A stretch of 64,000 nucleotides of DNA from contig JBIKUD010000017.1 of assembly GCA_044347745.1 (NCBI GenBank), forward strand, positions 1 to 64,000, given 5' to 3'. Position numbers and translations under genes: made by a program. This DNA comes from JAIBBV01 sp044347745 (GTDB taxonomy: Bacteria > Bdellovibrionota_C > UBA2361 > JAFLCA01). Positions 41,141 through 50,976 of the stretch are shown in pieces. The notes under the pieces were generated by a model. The model worked only from the letters and a program-made list of their open reading frames with translations, ran no database searches and was not told the origin of the DNA. Position 1 is the first letter of the stretch; every line of letters starts with the position of its first letter.

Positions 41141-43084
41141 ATGGTGGAGAAGGAAGAAATATTTTTTAAAACCCCTACATTAGAGCGCATGCAAAATACC
41201 CTTCGATCTATCACCTTCTCCTTTCTCTATTTCTTCACGCTGCAGTCTCTACTCTCTTGGTGCTTTTTAAACGCCAGTTCAAATGCATGGGCACAGACAA
41301 GCCCGCCGAATATTGTATTTATCATGGCTGACGATTTGGGCTTTGATGACCTAGGAAGCTATGGCGGCGATATCTCCACTCCACATCTCGATGCGCTTGC
41401 TGCTCAAGGAATGCGTTTTACTCGTTATCAGACTGCGGGAGCGGTGTGTTCACCCACTCGGGCATCTATTTTGACAGGGCAGTTCCCCCTTAAATTTGGA
41501 ATTACAAGAGCTTTTGCGCCTGATGATGTTCGCGGTATTCCCTCAAAATTTCCCCTGCTTTCAGAGAAACTTAAAGACGCTGGATATGTAACAGGGCACG
41601 TTGGCAAATGGCATTTGGGAAATTCTTTAGCCGAATTTCGTCCCCACGGTCGCGGCTTTGATTCTGCTTGGGAATGGTCGGCCAATGGAGACAATAACTA
41701 CTACGACTTTTTGCTCAGTGAAAATGGGGCCCCTTTTGAAACTATTTCTAATACCTACTTCCCCAGATTTGTGACCGATAAAGCCAAAGAGTTTATCCAA
41801 GCAAATAAAGACAAGCGTTTTTTTCTGAATGTGTGGCATTTTACTCCGCATCAGCCAGTGCACATTCCACCAGGGTTCGATAATACGTCATACGGATACC
41901 CGCTGGGAACACAGCGTGGCAAACTTCAAGCGATGGTGACTGACCTTGATAGTATGGTTAAGGAAATTCTAGATGAACTTGATGCTGCCGGAGTGGCTCA
42001 AAATACATTAGTAATATTTACCAGCGACAATGGCGCCCAATCTGCGGTAGTGGATCGCGATTCAAGTTTAAGAGGAACTAAAGAGAAGATGTTTCAGGGC
42101 GGCATTCAAGTGCCGCTTATTATTCGCTGGCCCGGGGTTGTCAGCGCTGGATCCGTGAACAACTCGGTAATTATCAGCAATGATCATTTTGCAACCCTGC
42201 TACAAATTGCGGGGGCAAAAAAGCCTGCGAAAAATCCGGCCCAAAGTTACCTTGAAGCACTAACAAGCAATCAAAATTTAGGCCGTTCTGGCTTCTTGTA
42301 TTGGGAGATAGATGGAGCACGCTCGCCTCAGAATAGTTTAACAGGCATTGCCCCAAATTTTGCTGTGCGAGAGGGGAAATTTAAATATGTGTTCGAGGAT
42401 AATCAAAAATTCCTCTTCGATCTGGATGCCGACCCGGGTGAGCAAAATAATCTGATAAATCAGTTTCCCAAAAAAGCTTCAAAACTCGTTAAACAACATG
42501 CGGCATGGCGACTAAGCGTCTCACGCACTACCGAGTCATTCTCGTATACTAAAGGTAAAGTAAAAAAATTTGGAAAGCAGTTTACGTTTCTCAAAAATAC
42601 GGGCTACTTAAGTTTAACAAATCAATATGTAAGCCGCGTTGGCGGTGGAGATGTAACCATCGCATTATCTGTGCGCCAATCTTTGACCTCAGGCAAGAGA
42701 ACTATTCTAGAGAACAACGGCTTTTTGCTTAGAACAGTGAACCGCCGGCTTTTGTTTAATGTCCGCGACACTGAAGGCAACAGCTACACCCTTTCTGGCC
42801 CCAAGCTGAGTGCAAACAAATGGTACCGAATTGCAATTTCTACGTATGGCTGGCGGGTTGGCCAACTCACGATGCGTCTTGCGGTCAATGGAAAATTGCA
42901 TTCCGAACGAACCGAGCCACGCGCAATTGTGGCAACTTCAGATGCGCCCCTTATTTTCGGTAATGAGTATGGCGCCAAAATCCCCAAAAAGAGCTTTCGT
43001 GGAGTTATGCGCGACATCCGCATTCACAACTTGAGCTTTATTGATTCGGAAATTAAAAAAGACTTTCTCAGCACCAAGCCCTAG
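41141..43084 (+). CDS. Exported arylsulfatase-type sulfatase with C-terminal LamG-like domain
   Basis: Sulfatases remove sulfate esters from polysaccharides or small molecules. After a signal segment (FSFLYFFTLQSLLSW, ending at about residue 52 in NAWA), the catalytic domain begins NIVFIMADDLGFDDLGSYGG with the metal-binding Asp pair. The signature CSPTRASILTG near residue 103 carries the Cys that must become formylglycine. GHVGKWHLG and FTSDNGA are further family blocks. Residues about 475-640 form a jelly-roll/LamG-like domain, probably sugar-binding. A start at residue 17 (MQNTLRS) is possible. No maturation enzyme gene is seen nearby. Confidence 0.92.
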   Translation: MVEKEEIFFKTPTLERMQNTLRSITFSFLYFFTLQSLLSWCFLNASSNAWAQTSPPNIVFIMADDLGFDDLGSYGGDISTPHLDALAAQGMRFTRYQTAGAVCSPTRASILTGQFPLKFGITRAFAPDDVRGIPSKFPLLSEKLKDAGYVTGHVGKWHLGNSLAEFRPHGRGFDSAWEWSANGDNNYYDFLLSENGAPFETISNTYFPRFVTDKAKEFIQANKDKRFFLNVWHFTPHQPVHIPPGFDNTSYGYPLGTQRGKLQAMVTDLDSMVKEILDELDAAGVAQNTLVIFTSDNGAQSAVVDRDSSLRGTKEKMFQGGIQVPLIIRWPGVVSAGSVNNSVIISNDHFATLLQIAGAKKPAKNPAQSYLEALTSNQNLGRSGFLYWEIDGARSPQNSLTGIAPNFAVREGKFKYVFEDNQKFLFDLDADPGEQNNLINQFPKKASKLVKQHAAWRLSVSRTTESFSYTKGKVKKFGKQFTFLKNTGYLSLTNQYVSRVGGGDVTIALSVRQSLTSGKRTILENNGFLLRTVNRRLLFNVRDTEGNSYTLSGPKLSANKWYRIAISTYGWRVGQLTMRLAVNGKLHSERTEPRAIVATSDAPLIFGNEYGAKIPKKSFRGVMRDIRIHNLSFIDSEIKKDFLSTKP

Positions 43085-43123
43085 AAGCCGTCTCATCTTT
43101 TGTAAATTTGAGACGGCTTCTAG
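43081..43123. terminator. Hairpin terminator after the sulfatase gene
   Basis: Perfect 15-bp arms ctagaagccgtctca (43081-43095) and tgagacggcttctag (43109-43123) overlap the sulfatase stop codon. The loop is 13 bases. No long T-tract follows, but the stem is strong. Confidence 0.75.
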
Positions 43124-43230
43124 TCACCCCAAGGATGGCGTACTCGGCGACTGAGCTTGCGAGGAAGCCAGTGCGACGCAAGGACGAGGATTTCATGGAA
43201 GCTATCTGGTGAGTATGCTACAACGACCCG

Positions 43231-46200
43231 ATGCAAATCGTAGAACCCACCTCCAAATTTAAGAACCATGCTGACGCCACGGAGCAGGCTACATACCCTT
43301 TTGGCATGCCTTATCTTTTCCTCGTTTTACTGATCGGAGTGTGTATCTCAGCCTCCTCAGCATTCATAGCTTCACGAATAGAGAACTCCTTCCATCAAGA
43401 ACAATTCGAAAGAGCGGAGGCGTTCAGCTTCAAAGCACTAAATCTTGAAGTAAAAAGGCGCCTTAGACTTATTCAAAGTGTAGGGCAATTTATAAGTAGC
43501 CATCCAAATCCAAATAAAATTGAATTCGAAAGATTTGTCAGTTCAATACTGGCCAGCGAATCTGCGCTTCTAGGTGTTGAGTGGTTTCCAATACCCAATA
43601 GCGCACATGCCGCAGGGCACATCAGCATTCGACGAGCTAACTCTCAGTACAATAACCCATTGATTGAAGATAAAGTACAAGAGGTGCTTCAGACAAACGA
43701 ATCTCATGGCGAGCTCCAAGGTAGTATAGAGTTACATTCGTCCGAACTCTACACGATTATTACTCCTGTTTTTGATGCACGTGACCCGAACAAAAAAATC
43801 GGAGCTCTATCGTTTCATTTTGATAGCTCCGTACTTCGCTCAGAATTACTCGGTTACTTTAATTCTAGTGAGGTCGAATTAGATTTTGTATTACCGCTAA
43901 CCGATGCGGCCCCCGACACTGGGCGGCATGTAGACAGCAAACCGCATCAACATTTTACAGGACTTTGGTGGAATATCGAAGCCCGCCCCACAAAAGAGTT
44001 CCAAGATCACATGCGTTCTTGGTTTCCATGGATTATTTTTGCCGGCGGCACTTTTGTGACTCTTCTTTCAACTTTATTTCTTCTTCGTTGGCGTCAAGAT
44101 CAACTACAGGCAATTCGTCGTGAACAGCGCTCGCAAATCATGGGAAGTATTGCACATGTGGGAAGCTGGGAATGGCACAAAGAAACACAAATAGTTTCTT
44201 GGGATGAAGGGCTTGCTCAAATTTACGGCTTAGGTTCACGAGAGGCGCATCTAAATTCCGATAGCCTCTTTTCCCTTATCCATGAGGAGGATCGCGAACG
44301 AGTTCGCGCTGAACGCACAGCGCTTATGGCCGGAGTTGCAGAGTCGTATGAGAGCATGTTTCGCATAGTGCGGAGTGATGGTGAAGTTCGCTTTATTAAG
44401 TCTTACGGCCACGCCGAAAGAAACGCCCACAACCAAACCCTTCGGGTAATGGGCGTAAGCTGGGATATTACCGATTTAATGCGAACAGAGCAGGAACTCC
44501 TGGCCCGCGAGAGTCACCTTTCATTGGCAATTGAGGCTTCCGGCGGAGCAAGGTGGCAATCTGACCTCGCTCTTGATAGGTATCCGCGGAGAAACAGGTC
44601 ACCAAAAGTGAGTGCCCAGCAGAAGGCTTTTATTGGATTTAAGGATGATGAGTTTCCGGGCTCGCTCGCGTGCTGGATTGCGCGCATCCACGCTGATGAC
44701 CAAAATATTATCCGTACTGTTTTACGCGAACATATCCGTGGCCAATCCGAAGCGTATCAATGCGAGTATCGTATTCTCCATAAAGATGGGTCTTGGGTCT
44801 GGATTCGCTCTTGTGGCAAAGCTATTCGAAACGGATCAGGAAAAATTTCTGGATGGGTAGGAATTGATTGGAATATAACTACCCAAAAAGCTCAAGCCGC
44901 CGAACTACAAAAGGCGAAAAGTGTTGCAGAAACAAGCTCAGCGGCGAACGGACTATTTTTAGCCAGCATGAGCCACGAGATTCGCAGCCCTCTCACCAGT
45001 ATTATTGGAAACTCAGAGCTTCTTAAAAATTCAGCGCTGGATATAAAAAACAGAATACTTGCCGCTGAATCGGTAGATGCAAATGCACGCTATCTTCTTG
45101 AATTGCTCAATAGCATCCTCGACATTTCGAAGCTCGAAGCGGGTAAGTTTTCGCTCCAAATTTCGAAAGTAACTTTACACTCGGTCATCGACGAAGTAGT
45201 TCGTGCTTTAAGAGCGAAAGCAGAGGCAAAACAATTGCAGTTGCGGGTAGTATGTGATGGAAGCACTCCCAGTTATCTGCTCACCGATCCTACCGCTCTC
45301 AAATCGATATTATTCAATCTCACCGACAACGCGATAAAATTTACCAATACGGGTAGCGTTACCTTGAAAATTGGGTACGATGCCCCTGAACACAATATAA
45401 AGCTTGAGGTTCTAGATACTGGCCCAGGTATCGCCGAAGAAGATCAGAGGGAACTCTTCTCTGCATTTGCGCAGGCTAAGACGAGCATGTTCCTTGGCCA
45501 TAAAGGAAGCGGCCTTGGTCTGGCGATAACCAAGCGACTTCTTGAGTTATTGGGCGGGACCGTTACTCTGAAGAGCACACCAGGGGCCGGTACTGTTTTT
45601 TTTGTCAGTATTCCGGCTCCAATTGCTGACGACACTGAAACAAAAAACGTCCCACTGAGTGGAGAACAGGAAAGAGATGCGCTCTCTTTGCCTATCGCTT
45701 TTGAAGACAAAAAATCTAAACTTCGCATTTTGATTGTTGAAGATTGTAGAGAAATTCAGTTGCTCCTACTCAAATTTCTGGAACCAATTGCGGAGAGTTG
45801 TGTAATCGCACGAGACGGGAGCACTGCACTAATTCACGCCCAAGAGTCTCATTTTGATTTGATTATTATGGACTCGCATTTACCGGTGGTAGATGGTCCT
45901 ACAGCCACCCATGGGCTAAGAGCCATGGGAGTCGTTGCACCGATTTTGGCAATTACCGCTGACGTGACCCAAATGAACATCAACCGTTGTCTGAAAGCGG
46001 GCTGCAGCGCCTACCTCAGCAAACCATTCAGTCGGTTGATGTTACTCAATAAAATTGCGGACCTCACTGGGGGAGTTACTCTTGAAACTGAAGAAAGCAC
46101 CCCCGCCTCAAATCTCTCCACATTATTCTGTCGCAGTTTTGATCTTTCGTTATCCTTAATTGATAGGCTAGTTCGTGATTGTAATTTTCAAGCCTTAGCA

Positions 46201-46413
46201 CATGCGAGTCATCGAGAGGCAGGAGCGGCGGCCTTTGTAAACTCTGAACTATTCGAGTTACTTACTGGCTTAAATGCAGCAGCCAAAGAACATAATAAGC
46301 CCCGTTGTGTAGAGCTCCTGTTAGCACTGAAGGCAAAAGGTGCCCAGCTTCAGGGTGAACTAAATGTAGCTGAGAAGACGGACACAGAAAAACCGCGAAT
46401 AAATGGGGAATAG
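43231..46413 (+). CDS. CHASE-domain hybrid sensor histidine kinase with receiver and Hpt-like tail
   Basis: The 1060-residue protein has two N-terminal membrane helices (about 29-50 and 268-290) flanking an extracellular CHASE sensor. Two PAS/PAC units follow (about 305-430 and 430-560). HisKA has H582 in MSHEIRSPLT; HATPase motifs are NLTDNAIKF, DTGPGIAEE and GSGLGLAI. The receiver has the acidic VEDC start, D881 (IIMDSHLP) and YLSKPF. At about 960-1040 a segment with ASHREAGAAAF and H994 resembles an Hpt domain (usual AHxLKGAAA). This gives a full phosphorelay in one chain, with the LuxR-type regulator downstream as likely target. Confidence 0.92.
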   Translation: MQIVEPTSKFKNHADATEQATYPFGMPYLFLVLLIGVCISASSAFIASRIENSFHQEQFERAEAFSFKALNLEVKRRLRLIQSVGQFISSHPNPNKIEFERFVSSILASESALLGVEWFPIPNSAHAAGHISIRRANSQYNNPLIEDKVQEVLQTNESHGELQGSIELHSSELYTIITPVFDARDPNKKIGALSFHFDSSVLRSELLGYFNSSEVELDFVLPLTDAAPDTGRHVDSKPHQHFTGLWWNIEARPTKEFQDHMRSWFPWIIFAGGTFVTLLSTLFLLRWRQDQLQAIRREQRSQIMGSIAHVGSWEWHKETQIVSWDEGLAQIYGLGSREAHLNSDSLFSLIHEEDRERVRAERTALMAGVAESYESMFRIVRSDGEVRFIKSYGHAERNAHNQTLRVMGVSWDITDLMRTEQELLARESHLSLAIEASGGARWQSDLALDRYPRRNRSPKVSAQQKAFIGFKDDEFPGSLACWIARIHADDQNIIRTVLREHIRGQSEAYQCEYRILHKDGSWVWIRSCGKAIRNGSGKISGWVGIDWNITTQKAQAAELQKAKSVAETSSAANGLFLASMSHEIRSPLTSIIGNSELLKNSALDIKNRILAAESVDANARYLLELLNSILDISKLEAGKFSLQISKVTLHSVIDEVVRALRAKAEAKQLQLRVVCDGSTPSYLLTDPTALKSILFNLTDNAIKFTNTGSVTLKIGYDAPEHNIKLEVLDTGPGIAEEDQRELFSAFAQAKTSMFLGHKGSGLGLAITKRLLELLGGTVTLKSTPGAGTVFFVSIPAPIADDTETKNVPLSGEQERDALSLPIAFEDKKSKLRILIVEDCREIQLLLLKFLEPIAESCVIARDGSTALIHAQESHFDLIIMDSHLPVVDGPTATHGLRAMGVVAPILAITADVTQMNINRCLKAGCSAYLSKPFSRLMLLNKIADLTGGVTLETEESTPASNLSTLFCRSFDLSLSLIDRLVRDCNFQALAHASHREAGAAAFVNSELFELLTGLNAAAKEHNKPRCVELLLALKAKGAQLQGELNVAEKTDTEKPRINGE

Positions 46414-46551
46414 TTGCTACGCTTGGCCGATAGTCCGTTTTATGTTTTCGTCTGCCTAATAAAAATCAGGGAAAACTGACATGTTTGCCTTACGCAAATC
46501 TAGTTATATTTATCGAATTATAGGCCAACGATTCTCGTCAATATTGGAGCA

Positions 46552-46574
46552 TTTTAAGGCGCTTGGCCTTAAAA
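46552..46574. repeat. Hairpin in the leader of the LuxR-type regulator gene
   Basis: ttttaaggc (46552-46560) and gccttaaaa (46566-46574) pair perfectly around a 5-base loop. It is 28 bp before the ATG at 46602. It may be a weak terminator of the kinase gene or a leader hairpin for the regulator. Confidence 0.45.
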
Positions 46575-46601
46575 ATTAGGTCCGATTTTATAGAAGTATC
46601 C

Positions 46602-47252
46602 ATGCAGTCGTACAATCCCTACCCACAAGTTTTAATAGTTGACGATCACCCTGTCGTAAGAGATGGCATTCGAAACATTCTTCGCTCTAAATATGCAGAG
46701 GCTTATTTTGTTGAATGCGACTCTGGTGAAGAAGCGGTAAAAGCAGCGAAAGCAAAATCTTTTGATGTCGCTTTTGTTGATGTGGCGATGCCAGGCAAAG
46801 ATGGCATGGAAACGCTATCGGAATTAGTTGAGCACAATCCTAAAATGCCGGTCATCGTTCTAAGCGTGTTTCGAGAAGAGACCTATGCTGTGAAGGCTTT
46901 ACAGCTCGGGGCAGCGGCATATCTAGAAAAGGGACGCGCTCGAGAAACTCTGCTGCAAGCGACTGAAGATGTGCTCGCAGGGAAACGGTTTGTAAGTCCT
47001 GATGTCGAAGAACACCTCTTAACCCGACTTAACGACAAGAAAAAAGCCACGGGGATTGATCTTTTATCACCCAAGGAACACTCCATATTCCTTCGCCTCG
47101 CGAGCGGAAAATCGCTCAAAGAAATTGCAATAGAGCTTGGCCTCAGTCCAAAAACGGTTACTACCTATCGAGCTCGCATTCTGGCCAAATTAAGACTGGA
47201 TTCCAATGCTGCGATTGCAAAGTTTGCCTTTCATAACGGCCTACTTGAGTAG
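46602..47252 (+). CDS. NarL/LuxR-type response regulator
   Basis: The ATG at 46602 gives 216 residues (a TTG at 46563 opens the frame, but the receiver starts at QVLIVDDHP). The receiver has D14/D15, phosphoacceptor D60 (AFVDVAMP) and the switch SVFREE. The C-terminal LuxR HTH is at about 150-210 (LSPKEHSIFLRLASGKSLKEIAIELGLSPKTVTTYRARI). It is 188 bp downstream of the CHASE hybrid kinase on the same strand, so the two are a likely two-component pair. Targets are unknown. Confidence 0.92.
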   Translation: MQSYNPYPQVLIVDDHPVVRDGIRNILRSKYAEAYFVECDSGEEAVKAAKAKSFDVAFVDVAMPGKDGMETLSELVEHNPKMPVIVLSVFREETYAVKALQLGAAAYLEKGRARETLLQATEDVLAGKRFVSPDVEEHLLTRLNDKKKATGIDLLSPKEHSIFLRLASGKSLKEIAIELGLSPKTVTTYRARILAKLRLDSNAAIAKFAFHNGLLE

Positions 47253-47426
47253 TTCCGCCCCCCACCACTTGCACCTCCCCTGGTCCGTCCCAACCTATAA
47301 GTTTTGACGCAGCCTCAGCCTAGGTCGAATCTAACTAACTGAAATATCTCGTGTATCATGCCCCCTTTGCTTTAACTTGCTTGAACAAAGGAGGCGAATT
47401 CTGGTCAAATTTGAACGAAGAGCCCG

Positions 47427-48503
47427 CTAAGAGGCGGCATCAGAATCAGCGCGTTTGGCAGATTTTGGCAGCACACACACCGCCCCTTGAGGCCACGAGG
47501 ATGGGTCCCCTGCATTTCTTATCCCTTGCAGCACATTTTGCAAAGCAAGCAAACCTTGGCGCTCAACACTCTCGACTGTTCGACTGCCAACGTGCGGGGT
47601 AATAAGCACATTCGATAAACCACGCAACGGCTCTTGTTCAGAAATAGGTTCCTGCATAAGCACATCGGTGCCGTATCCGCCCACCTGGCCATTACGTAGA
47701 GCCTCAACCAAACTAGGCGTGTCAATCAACGCCGCACGGCTCACATTTACTATGACGACCCCGCGCTTACAGAGGGCAAGCTTTTTAGAATCAATAAATC
47801 CTGCGTTGTCCCGCGTAAGGTTCATATGTAAGGAGATATAGTCTGATTCTTCAAGCAGCTGCTCTATAGATTTTACATGACGAAATCGTGGCGCACGTTC
47901 TGAAAATGCCGGATGGGAAAATAAGGAGTTAATTTCTTGAACCCATTGCATCTGTGCCTTAGGCCAAGAGGAGTTAAATCCAACAACTTGCAACCCAAAG
48001 GCTAAAGCGCGTAATGCTACCTCTTTGCCAACTCGGCCAACACCAATAATACCCAATGTCTTTCCAGCCAGCTCGGTTCCTATCATGCGGCGCCACTGCC
48101 CCGCGTGCACCAAAGAATTTTGAGTTGGTATGTGCCTCACTAAAGAAAGCAGCAAACCAAAGGTAAGCTCTGCTACCGAATGGTGGTTTACACCGGGAGT
48201 ATTGGTGACCAGCACTCCCGCTTTACCAGCAGCGACCACGTCAATTCTATCTATGCCCACTCCAAATTTGCTAATTACTTTTAAACGCGGACGGAGCGCC
48301 TCAATAACCGCTGCATTTACCTCATCCTCACCGCAGAGAATCGCGTCAAATGGGCCATGCTCATGAATAGCTTGAATTAAAGCATCCGCTTTGAGTGGTC
48401 CGCGGATGTTAAAATACTGTAACCCGCTGGCAGCGAGCTCACTTTGATGTTTCCCAGCAGCATCAAAAAAACTAGTTGAGGTAATTAAAACTTTGGCTTC
48501 CAC
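47427..48503 (-). CDS. D-isomer 2-hydroxyacid dehydrogenase (phosphoglycerate dehydrogenase-like)
   Basis: The 358-residue enzyme starts at GTG 48503. The NAD-binding motif is GIIGVGRVGKEVALRAL. The catalytic Arg is in VNVSRAALID, the Glu in the region QEPISEQEPL and the His in ITPHVGS. The segment VGIDRIDVVAAGKAGVLVTNTPGVNHHSVAELTFGLLL is typical of the phosphoglycerate dehydrogenase branch. The C-terminal ACT domain of SerA is absent, so it could act on another 2-hydroxyacid. It is convergent with the LuxR-type regulator. Confidence 0.87.
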   Translation of the reverse strand: MEAKVLITSTSFFDAAGKHQSELAASGLQYFNIRGPLKADALIQAIHEHGPFDAILCGEDEVNAAVIEALRPRLKVISKFGVGIDRIDVVAAGKAGVLVTNTPGVNHHSVAELTFGLLLSLVRHIPTQNSLVHAGQWRRMIGTELAGKTLGIIGVGRVGKEVALRALAFGLQVVGFNSSWPKAQMQWVQEINSLFSHPAFSERAPRFRHVKSIEQLLEESDYISLHMNLTRDNAGFIDSKKLALCKRGVVIVNVSRAALIDTPSLVEALRNGQVGGYGTDVLMQEPISEQEPLRGLSNVLITPHVGSRTVESVERQGLLALQNVLQGIRNAGDPSSWPQGAVCVLPKSAKRADSDAAS

Positions 48504-48591
48504 GCACCAAAGCTAACAGAGCCCAAGAGCCAAATCAATTAAGCCGCCATTAGCCATTATCAGCTGTAATGTGGACTTAACCTGATATAAC

Positions 48592-50151
48592 TTAGCTCTT
48601 GAGACGCTTAAAAATATGAAAATTGCCGCATTCGAGGCTTAGCTCATAGTGCTCGTATATGTGCGCGGCCAAAAGCGAAAAATGCGATAATCGTGCCTCG
48701 GTTCCAAAAAATGATTCTTTCTCAATCACTACCGTGCGCACATTCGCCGCTTCGATGCTCTGTACTATGTGTGCATCAAGCACCGCGTCATAGTCCGCGT
48801 GGTATGTTAATCCTTGATGGAACCACAATAAAGGCTGAGGCGGCTCTGTTCCCATCACCCCGTAGAGAAGAGTAAAGTCAGGAAAAATAAAAAAATTTCC
48901 ATTTCTGACCCTAAGTTCGTTCACCAAACAGAGAAGATCTGATTGATGCAGCAAAGCGGTTTCTCGCTTGGGGGATCCTTCCGGTAAAAGTCGGGTCGGC
49001 TCAGCCCACTGTAGAGCTTGAAGTGCTGGAATGGGTATGTCGCTAAAAAAATTTGCGCCATAAAGGGTTTCATGAACTTTGCGAGTGTAGCCCAAGGTTG
49101 CCGCATACATGCCCAACAACATCGCGAGAATGAGCAACCCATTTTTTGCTCTCGTTGAATTTGCTCCCATTCCATAGGCCAAAGTTGGAAGCAACAACCC
49201 CAGAGTGCAGTCTGCTAAAAGAGCGCTATTGAGCACCACTCTGTGCAGCACTGAAGAACTAATCAATACATAGGCCCCAATAAGCAATGCGAGCCACCGA
49301 GAGGTTTCAACTTTAGCGAAAGTGGTTAAAGTTCTTACGACCCCTGTAATGGCTAGCGTAGAAAATGCATAGATACCAATTATCTGAGTAAGCCCAATTT
49401 GCTCAAGCGCGGGAACCCTTCGTATTGCTGTCTCCCACGGCAGCAGCAAAGTATAACGAACAAATTCATTTAAGTGCGTACTTTCATAAAAATACAGAGC
49501 AATAAGCGAGCTCGACACTACACAGCCCAGCACTATCTGGGCTGTTGCAGCAAAGAATTGCCCAGCAGTTTGGCGAATGCCGCTAAGCAATAAAAGAATT
49601 AGTGGCGCATACACAAGCGCCACACTTTGTTTGGTTAAAAATGCGAGTGTCAGCAACGTGCCGATGCTAAAGCCACACATACGCTGTTTTTTCACGGCCA
49701 ATTTAGGCATTTGTATCGCTAAGCATATAGACATTAGTACAAGCAAAAATGCCCATAACTCAGGATACGGAGTGCCAAATGGCGCAAAACACCAAAAGGC
49801 TGCCAAACCAAACGCCATCCAGGCCCATAGGTTCTCTTTTGGCGCTAAACTTTTCAGCACTGCATAGTGCAATAAAACAGCTATTAAAGAACCAAAGGCT
49901 GCAAGAGTAAGGTAGGCGCGATAAGAAACCCCAAATAAGCTGAACCAAAGCGCCTGGAGATAAAAAAGTGGCAAGCCTTGCGGCGAATAAAAGTCGACGA
50001 ACGGTTTTTGCCCACGATAAATTCTATAGCCGCCGTCAAATACAATTGATTGATCGAGGGCAAAAAAACCACGGCTACCGCACAGGTAGGTCCACAGCGC
50101 GGCGAGTACGCTACAAAATGCAATGAGCACGACGCGCACCCGTGGATTCAT
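48592..50151 (-). CDS. Polytopic membrane protein resembling GT-C glycosyltransferases
   Basis: The 519-residue protein has an N-terminal membrane helix, then a loop with FFALDQSIVFDGGYRIYRGQKPFVDFYSPQG, similar in position to the first periplasmic loop of dolichol-phosphate-mannose/ArnT-like transferases with acidic residues. About ten membrane helices follow (to about 370) and a soluble C-terminal domain of about 140 residues. This suggests transfer of sugars from lipid carriers in the periplasm; donor and acceptor are unknown. The gene starts 6 bp after mlaA-like coding begins to end, in the same direction, so they form an operon-like block. Confidence 0.7.
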   Translation of the reverse strand: MNPRVRVVLIAFCSVLAALWTYLCGSRGFFALDQSIVFDGGYRIYRGQKPFVDFYSPQGLPLFYLQALWFSLFGVSYRAYLTLAAFGSLIAVLLHYAVLKSLAPKENLWAWMAFGLAAFWCFAPFGTPYPELWAFLLVLMSICLAIQMPKLAVKKQRMCGFSIGTLLTLAFLTKQSVALVYAPLILLLLSGIRQTAGQFFAATAQIVLGCVVSSSLIALYFYESTHLNEFVRYTLLLPWETAIRRVPALEQIGLTQIIGIYAFSTLAITGVVRTLTTFAKVETSRWLALLIGAYVLISSSVLHRVVLNSALLADCTLGLLLPTLAYGMGANSTRAKNGLLILAMLLGMYAATLGYTRKVHETLYGANFFSDIPIPALQALQWAEPTRLLPEGSPKRETALLHQSDLLCLVNELRVRNGNFFIFPDFTLLYGVMGTEPPQPLLWFHQGLTYHADYDAVLDAHIVQSIEAANVRTVVIEKESFFGTEARLSHFSLLAAHIYEHYELSLECGNFHIFKRLKS

Positions 50152-50157
50152 ATGCAG

Positions 50158-50904
50158 TTATTCTTCGAGCTTCTCCTCGGCAAATGGATCAGCATCCGTT
50201 TCTTTGCCCGAAATAAGCCCCTGCCGATATTGGTGATACGCGCCCTGACTAAAGAGGTAAAAATCGACCGAGCTTTCTTTGCCAGTTTTTATAGCTTCGA
50301 GTAAGCCGGCACGAGTATCAACTATGTCAACTACCCGCACCGCTGAGAGCGTGGGGCTCTTCCAGGCATCGTCAGAGTGCACAAAATCAAGAACATTTAA
50401 GGGATCTAGTGCATAATCAACTACCTTACCGACGGTATCTCTTACATTTGAGGGACCCATAAAAGGAAGCACTACATAAGGCCCCTCAACAACCCCATGC
50501 GTACCAAGAGCAACTCCAAAATCAGTTTCGAGTGGCTCCATTCCCATATCAGTAGCAGGGTCAAAAAGCCCTAAAAGTCCCAAGGTAGAGTTCACTACAA
50601 ACCTTCCCGTTTGTTCCGCAACATCGCTCATTTTGCCTTGTACGAGCGAACTGACAAGCCGCTGCGGATACCTCCAATGGGACAAAAAGTTATGTGTCCC
50701 CGTTTGCACAGGCTCTGGCACATAATCGACATATGCTTGGGCAACTGGCTCAAGCGCATATACGTCTAATTTGTCGTTGAACCAAAAAATCTTGCGGTTC
50801 ACTCCCTCCCAAGGATCCTGGACAGGACGCTTCTCCAACACGGCAGTGCAGCCGCTGGTTAAAAGCACAACGACCCATAACAATTTTAACTTCAAACTTC
50901 GCAT
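50158..50904 (-). CDS. mlaA: MlaA/VacJ family outer-membrane lipoprotein
   Basis: MlaA removes misplaced phospholipids from the outer leaflet of the outer membrane and passes them to the Mla pathway. The 248-residue protein has a lipobox (LTSGC, Cys at about 19) and the MlaA domain: DPWEGVNRKIFWFNDKLD, YVPEPVQTGTHNFLSHW, RFVVNSTLGLLGLFDPA, ETDFGVALGTHGV and GPYVVLPFMGPSNVRDTVG. The C-terminus is acidic. No mlaB-F genes are in view. The glycosyltransferase-like gene follows it after 6 bp on the same strand. Confidence 0.94.
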   Translation of the reverse strand: MRSLKLKLLWVVVLLTSGCTAVLEKRPVQDPWEGVNRKIFWFNDKLDVYALEPVAQAYVDYVPEPVQTGTHNFLSHWRYPQRLVSSLVQGKMSDVAEQTGRFVVNSTLGLLGLFDPATDMGMEPLETDFGVALGTHGVVEGPYVVLPFMGPSNVRDTVGKVVDYALDPLNVLDFVHSDDAWKSPTLSAVRVVDIVDTRAGLLEAIKTGKESSVDFYLFSQGAYHQYRQGLISGKETDADPFAEEKLEE

Positions 50905-50976
50905 ACTTCACCTAGTCGCTGGTATGTAGATGTATTTCGGTAACAACGTACTTTGAACTAAATTTCGACATCAATT

